Of a stretch of 7,033 bases of DNA, positions 4,272 to 7,033 are shown piece after piece. Position 1 is the stretch's first letter. Each line of letters opens with the position of its first letter. The stretch is from the NCBI GenBank assembly GCA_031552335.1, contig JAVBMQ010000043.1, forward strand, positions 1 through 7,033. The letters are read 5' to 3'. The stretch is from JAISFI01 sp031552335. Lineage in GTDB: Bacteria; Bacteroidota; Bacteroidia; Bacteroidales; Azobacteroidaceae. The translations under genes were made by a program, and so were the position numbers. Below the pieces are notes generated by a model, which was not told the DNA's origin, ran no database searches, and worked only from the letters and a program-made list of their open reading frames with translations.

Positions 4272-7033
4272 ATGAGAAACACAAATATCTACAGCATTTT
4301 CAAATACGTATTAATTATTGTATTTCTATTTGGGACAGCAAGCATAACAATAGCAGATGATACTCCCGAAAATCTTATATTTCATTACGAATTTTTAAGT
4401 CTGGATGAAAATGGGATGATTCCCAATTCGGTTAATCCGGTCACTGCTGATGCTGCCGACAAGTATGGTACGGCAAATATTGAAAGCTCTGATTTCCGCG
4501 TGGGAAAATCATTAAGGTTGGATAATATAAATAATGGATCGGTAGCTAATCCAGCCGTGGATTATCTGCTGCTGCCGGAAAATTTGACGGCCGGACTCAC
4601 AGACTTTACCATTGCAGTATGGGTTAAAATTGATGCTTCGGATAGTTGGGCACGAATTTTCGACTTTGGCAGGGGCATGGATTTCAATATGTTCCTGACT
4701 ACCAATGGTGGCGGAAGCGGACTCCGGTTTGCTTTCAAAAATGCAAACATTGAATCCAGTGAATATCAGATCGACAGTAAAAAAGGGTTTCTTACTCCCA
4801 ATCAATGGATGCATGTGGTTGTAACCGGGAAATACACGATTTCCAACAACCAGGTTGTTAACGGAGAATTAAAATTATACCTGAACGGGGAAGATGTTGG
4901 TATACGACGGGATAACTTAGGGGATATCGTAAAAATAACACCGGCATCTTTAGGATATACCACTCAGAATTACATCGGAAAATCGCAGTATAACGATAGC
5001 GGACTCCGTGGATTTGTAAATGATTTCCGCATCTACAACAAGACTTTAAGCCTTGAAGAAATTCAAAAACTCCGGATTTCAGATAGTTTTTTAGCATATT
5101 ATGAATCATTAAGAGAAGAAACCATCAAAGGAACCAACGAACAGTTAAATTACATTATCAACCCCTTACACTTACCGTTCCTGTCTGACGATGGTTTGAT
5201 TTCTATTACCTGGTCTTCATCCGACGAAAATATAATATTTCCAGATGGCGCCATAAAAAAACGCCCTGAAAACACTACGGAAGTGATTCTTACTGCAAAA
5301 CTGGAATCAGGGAATGAGAACATCACAAAAGAATTCAAAGTTACGGTTATCGGAACAAATCAGGATCCTTCACCGGGAGAAACTCCGGAACCAAAGAATT
5401 ACCAGTTGAAAATCAATGAACTAATGTCCAATAACGTTTCTTCTGTTATGGACGAAGGATATAATTATAGTATGTGGGTAGAGGTACTTAATTCCGGAGA
5501 AGAAGCGCTTAACCTGTCCATGTTTTATTTTTCGGATAATAAAAATGATAAACAAAAATGGCGTCCTTCCGGAACAATTGTCCGACCAGGAAGTTTCCAT
5601 ATATTATGGTTCGAGCGTGATGAAAAGGAAACACATGCCAGTTTCAAACTGTCTCCTGAAGGAGGAGAATTGTATATATTTGACCTTTCCGGAAATCTGA
5701 TTGACAATGTCACTTATCCTCAACAGTATAGAAATGTTTCTTACGGGAGGACAAATGATGGAGATGGTCCATGGGCGTTTTTAGCACAACATAGCTTCAA
5801 AGCATCGAATAACGGGAAACAATCCGTATCCGCTCAATGTTCCAAGCCAGTCTATACTGTTTCCGGCGGTTTTTATACTTCTACTCAAAGAATTGGATTT
5901 AATACTCCTGCATCCGGGGAAACTATTTATTATACAACCGATGGAACCGAACCTACAAAAACAAGCAAAAGATACAGCAGCGGAACAACTATAACTGTTA
6001 GCAGTAATACCATCATCCGTGCCTGTACTTTTGCGGATAATAAAATGACAAGCAATATTGTTTCAGCATCCTACATTTTTGATAATGAGATCGATCTTCC
6101 GGTAGCATCTATCATAACCGCTCCGGATAATTTATATGGCAATACAATCGGTATCTATACCGGCGGAACCAATGGTATCCCAGGAAAAGGACAGAGCGAA
6201 CCAAGAAACTGGAATCAGGATTGGGATCGTCCGGCCAATTTCGAATTATTCGACCTGAATGGAAAGACTTGTCTTAACCTGGAACTGGATATTGCAATCT
6301 CAGGAGGATGGACCAGGGCCAATGCCCAGAAATCACTTAAAATATCTCCCCGGAAAAAATTCGGAGAGAATCGCCTGAGATATGATATATTTTCTGCAAC
6401 CAAACCCAACCGGAAATACAAAGATATCCAACTGCGTAATTCCGGAAACGATTGGGGGCAGACAATGATGCGTGACGCTTATATGCAATCATTGATCATC
6501 GGCAGGATGGATTTGGATTACCAGGCTTATGAACCGGCGATTTTATTTATCAACGGATCATATTTCGGCATACAAAATTTAAGGGAACGCACCAATAAGG
6601 ACTTTTTGTACTCTAATTACGGATTGGATGAAGAAGATTTTTACTTACTCGAAGGAGGAGTAGATATTGATGAAATTACAAATCACCCTGAATTCAGTAA
6701 GTTTTCTTCCTATATTTTAAATTCTGATGTGAGTAAACCGGAAATATATGAAAATGTAAAAGGGATGGTGGATGTGGATCATATGATAAATTATTTCTTC
6801 GCCGAAATTTTTTACGGAAATACCGATTGGCCTCATAATAATCTGAAAACATGGAAGAAAAAAACAAATGGGAAATGGCGTTTTATATTGTTCGATACTG
6901 ATTTTGGTTTTAGCCTCTCAACATCTCCCGATCATAATACCCTTAGTTATGCACTTGGTTCTTCCGCAATCTGTGCTCGGATATTCAATCAATTGATGAC
7001 AAACAGTGAAATGTATAGAAACAGGTTTATTGA
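4272..7033 (+). CDS. Large secreted CotH kinase-domain protein with LamG, aBig, lamin-tail and CHB_HEX_C domains (3' end beyond window)
   Basis: The frame is open for 920 codons and runs off the window end. An in-frame TAG at 4260-4262 makes the ATG at 4272 the first possible start. Residues 1-28 are a Sec signal peptide (core YVLIIVFLF, 12-20; cleavage near TIA|DD). Residues 33-270 form a LamG/concanavalin-like domain (DFTIAVWVKI, 111-120; QWMHVVVTG, 178-186; LKLYLNGEDV, 200-209). Residues 273-360 match the atrophied bacterial Ig fold (ITWSSSDEN, 312-320). Residues 378-512 are a lamin-tail domain (LKINELMSNN, 379-388; WVEVLNSGEEALNLS, 402-416). Residues 524-603 are a chitobiase/hexosaminidase C-terminal-type domain (TIYYTTDGTEPT, 551-562). 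From 609 onward is CotH kinase: SGGWTRANAQKSLKI (677-691), LRNSGNDW (721-728), RDAYMQSL (734-741), NGSYFGIQNLRERTN (761-775) and GKWRFILFDTDFGF (867-880), which resembles the family's metal-binding FDxDFGF-type motif. Known CotH proteins include spore-coat kinases and extracellular modules in polysaccharide-degrading systems. The partner here is unknown. It lies divergent to the GH105 gene. Any C-terminal T9SS tail would lie outside the window. Confidence 0.87.
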   Translation, partial: MRNTNIYSIFKYVLIIVFLFGTASITIADDTPENLIFHYEFLSLDENGMIPNSVNPVTADAADKYGTANIESSDFRVGKSLRLDNINNGSVANPAVDYLLLPENLTAGLTDFTIAVWVKIDASDSWARIFDFGRGMDFNMFLTTNGGGSGLRFAFKNANIESSEYQIDSKKGFLTPNQWMHVVVTGKYTISNNQVVNGELKLYLNGEDVGIRRDNLGDIVKITPASLGYTTQNYIGKSQYNDSGLRGFVNDFRIYNKTLSLEEIQKLRISDSFLAYYESLREETIKGTNEQLNYIINPLHLPFLSDDGLISITWSSSDENIIFPDGAIKKRPENTTEVILTAKLESGNENITKEFKVTVIGTNQDPSPGETPEPKNYQLKINELMSNNVSSVMDEGYNYSMWVEVLNSGEEALNLSMFYFSDNKNDKQKWRPSGTIVRPGSFHILWFERDEKETHASFKLSPEGGELYIFDLSGNLIDNVTYPQQYRNVSYGRTNDGDGPWAFLAQHSFKASNNGKQSVSAQCSKPVYTVSGGFYTSTQRIGFNTPASGETIYYTTDGTEPTKTSKRYSSGTTITVSSNTIIRACTFADNKMTSNIVSASYIFDNEIDLPVASIITAPDNLYGNTIGIYTGGTNGIPGKGQSEPRNWNQDWDRPANFELFDLNGKTCLNLELDIAISGGWTRANAQKSLKISPRKKFGENRLRYDIFSATKPNRKYKDIQLRNSGNDWGQTMMRDAYMQSLIIGRMDLDYQAYEPAILFINGSYFGIQNLRERTNKDFLYSNYGLDEEDFYLLEGGVDIDEITNHPEFSKFSSYILNSDVSKPEIYENVKGMVDVDHMINYFFAEIFYGNTDWPHNNLKTWKKKTNGKWRFILFDTDFGFSLSTSPDHNTLSYALGSSAICARIFNQLMTNSEMYRNRFI

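Noticed and set aside
4512..4814. A 100-codon minus-strand open frame
   Set aside because: It lies antisense to the LamG domain of the CotH-domain gene, whose plus-strand frame is open throughout and matches known domains. The frames at 4858-5109, 5150-5338, 5525-5713 and 6215-6421 on the minus strand are likewise shadows.

Overview
The window reads as a chromosomal piece of a Bacteroidota bacterium, most likely Bacteroidales (a relative of Dysgonomonas, Parabacteroides or Proteiniphilum). The reasons are: a small Hc1-like histone H1 protein typical of that group; a secreted glycan hydrolase ending in a type IX secretion (T9SS) sorting domain; promoter-like TAnnTTTG boxes; AT-rich leaders without Shine-Dalgarno sequences; and moderate to low GC. 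No RNA gene, CRISPR array, insertion sequence or phage gene was recognised.

Layout. 1-506 holds no intact gene. It contains a probable outward-facing promoter on the minus strand (near 22-53), a minus-strand stretch that looks like decayed coding sequence (107-379), and a promoter for the next gene (448-480). 507-683 (+) encodes a 58-residue Hc1-like DNA-binding protein, followed by a strong hairpin terminator (711-743) that also suits transcription arriving from the opposite side. 747-941 (-) is a second coding-like remnant, which continues in frame after the stop codon of the next gene. 942-4118 (-) is the main intact gene: a 1058-residue secreted enzyme with a DUF4861 domain, a GH105-type unsaturated glycuronyl hydrolase domain, an Ig-like linker, an F5/8 type C (CBM32-like) domain and a T9SS tail. 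A 153-base divergent intergenic region follows. 4272 to the window end (+) is a 5' part of a large secreted protein: signal peptide, LamG-type lectin domain, atrophied bacterial Ig domain, lamin-tail domain, chitobiase C-terminal-type domain and a CotH kinase domain. It runs off the window after 920 codons.

Working together (inference). The GH105-type enzyme would remove the 4,5-unsaturated uronic acid left at the end of oligosaccharides by a polysaccharide lyase (pectin/rhamnogalacturonan, ulvan or similar). It is exported by T9SS and held on glycan by its F5/8 domain. The divergent CotH protein is also an exported, carbohydrate-binding-type multidomain protein. The pair therefore suggests the edge of a polysaccharide-utilisation or cell-surface locus rather than a housekeeping region. 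No SusC/SusD, lyase or regulator gene lies inside the window, so the substrate cannot be fixed. The most unusual material is the two stretches of decayed coding sequence flanking the histone gene and the modular build of the two large proteins. I did not find convincing evidence for an entirely new system.
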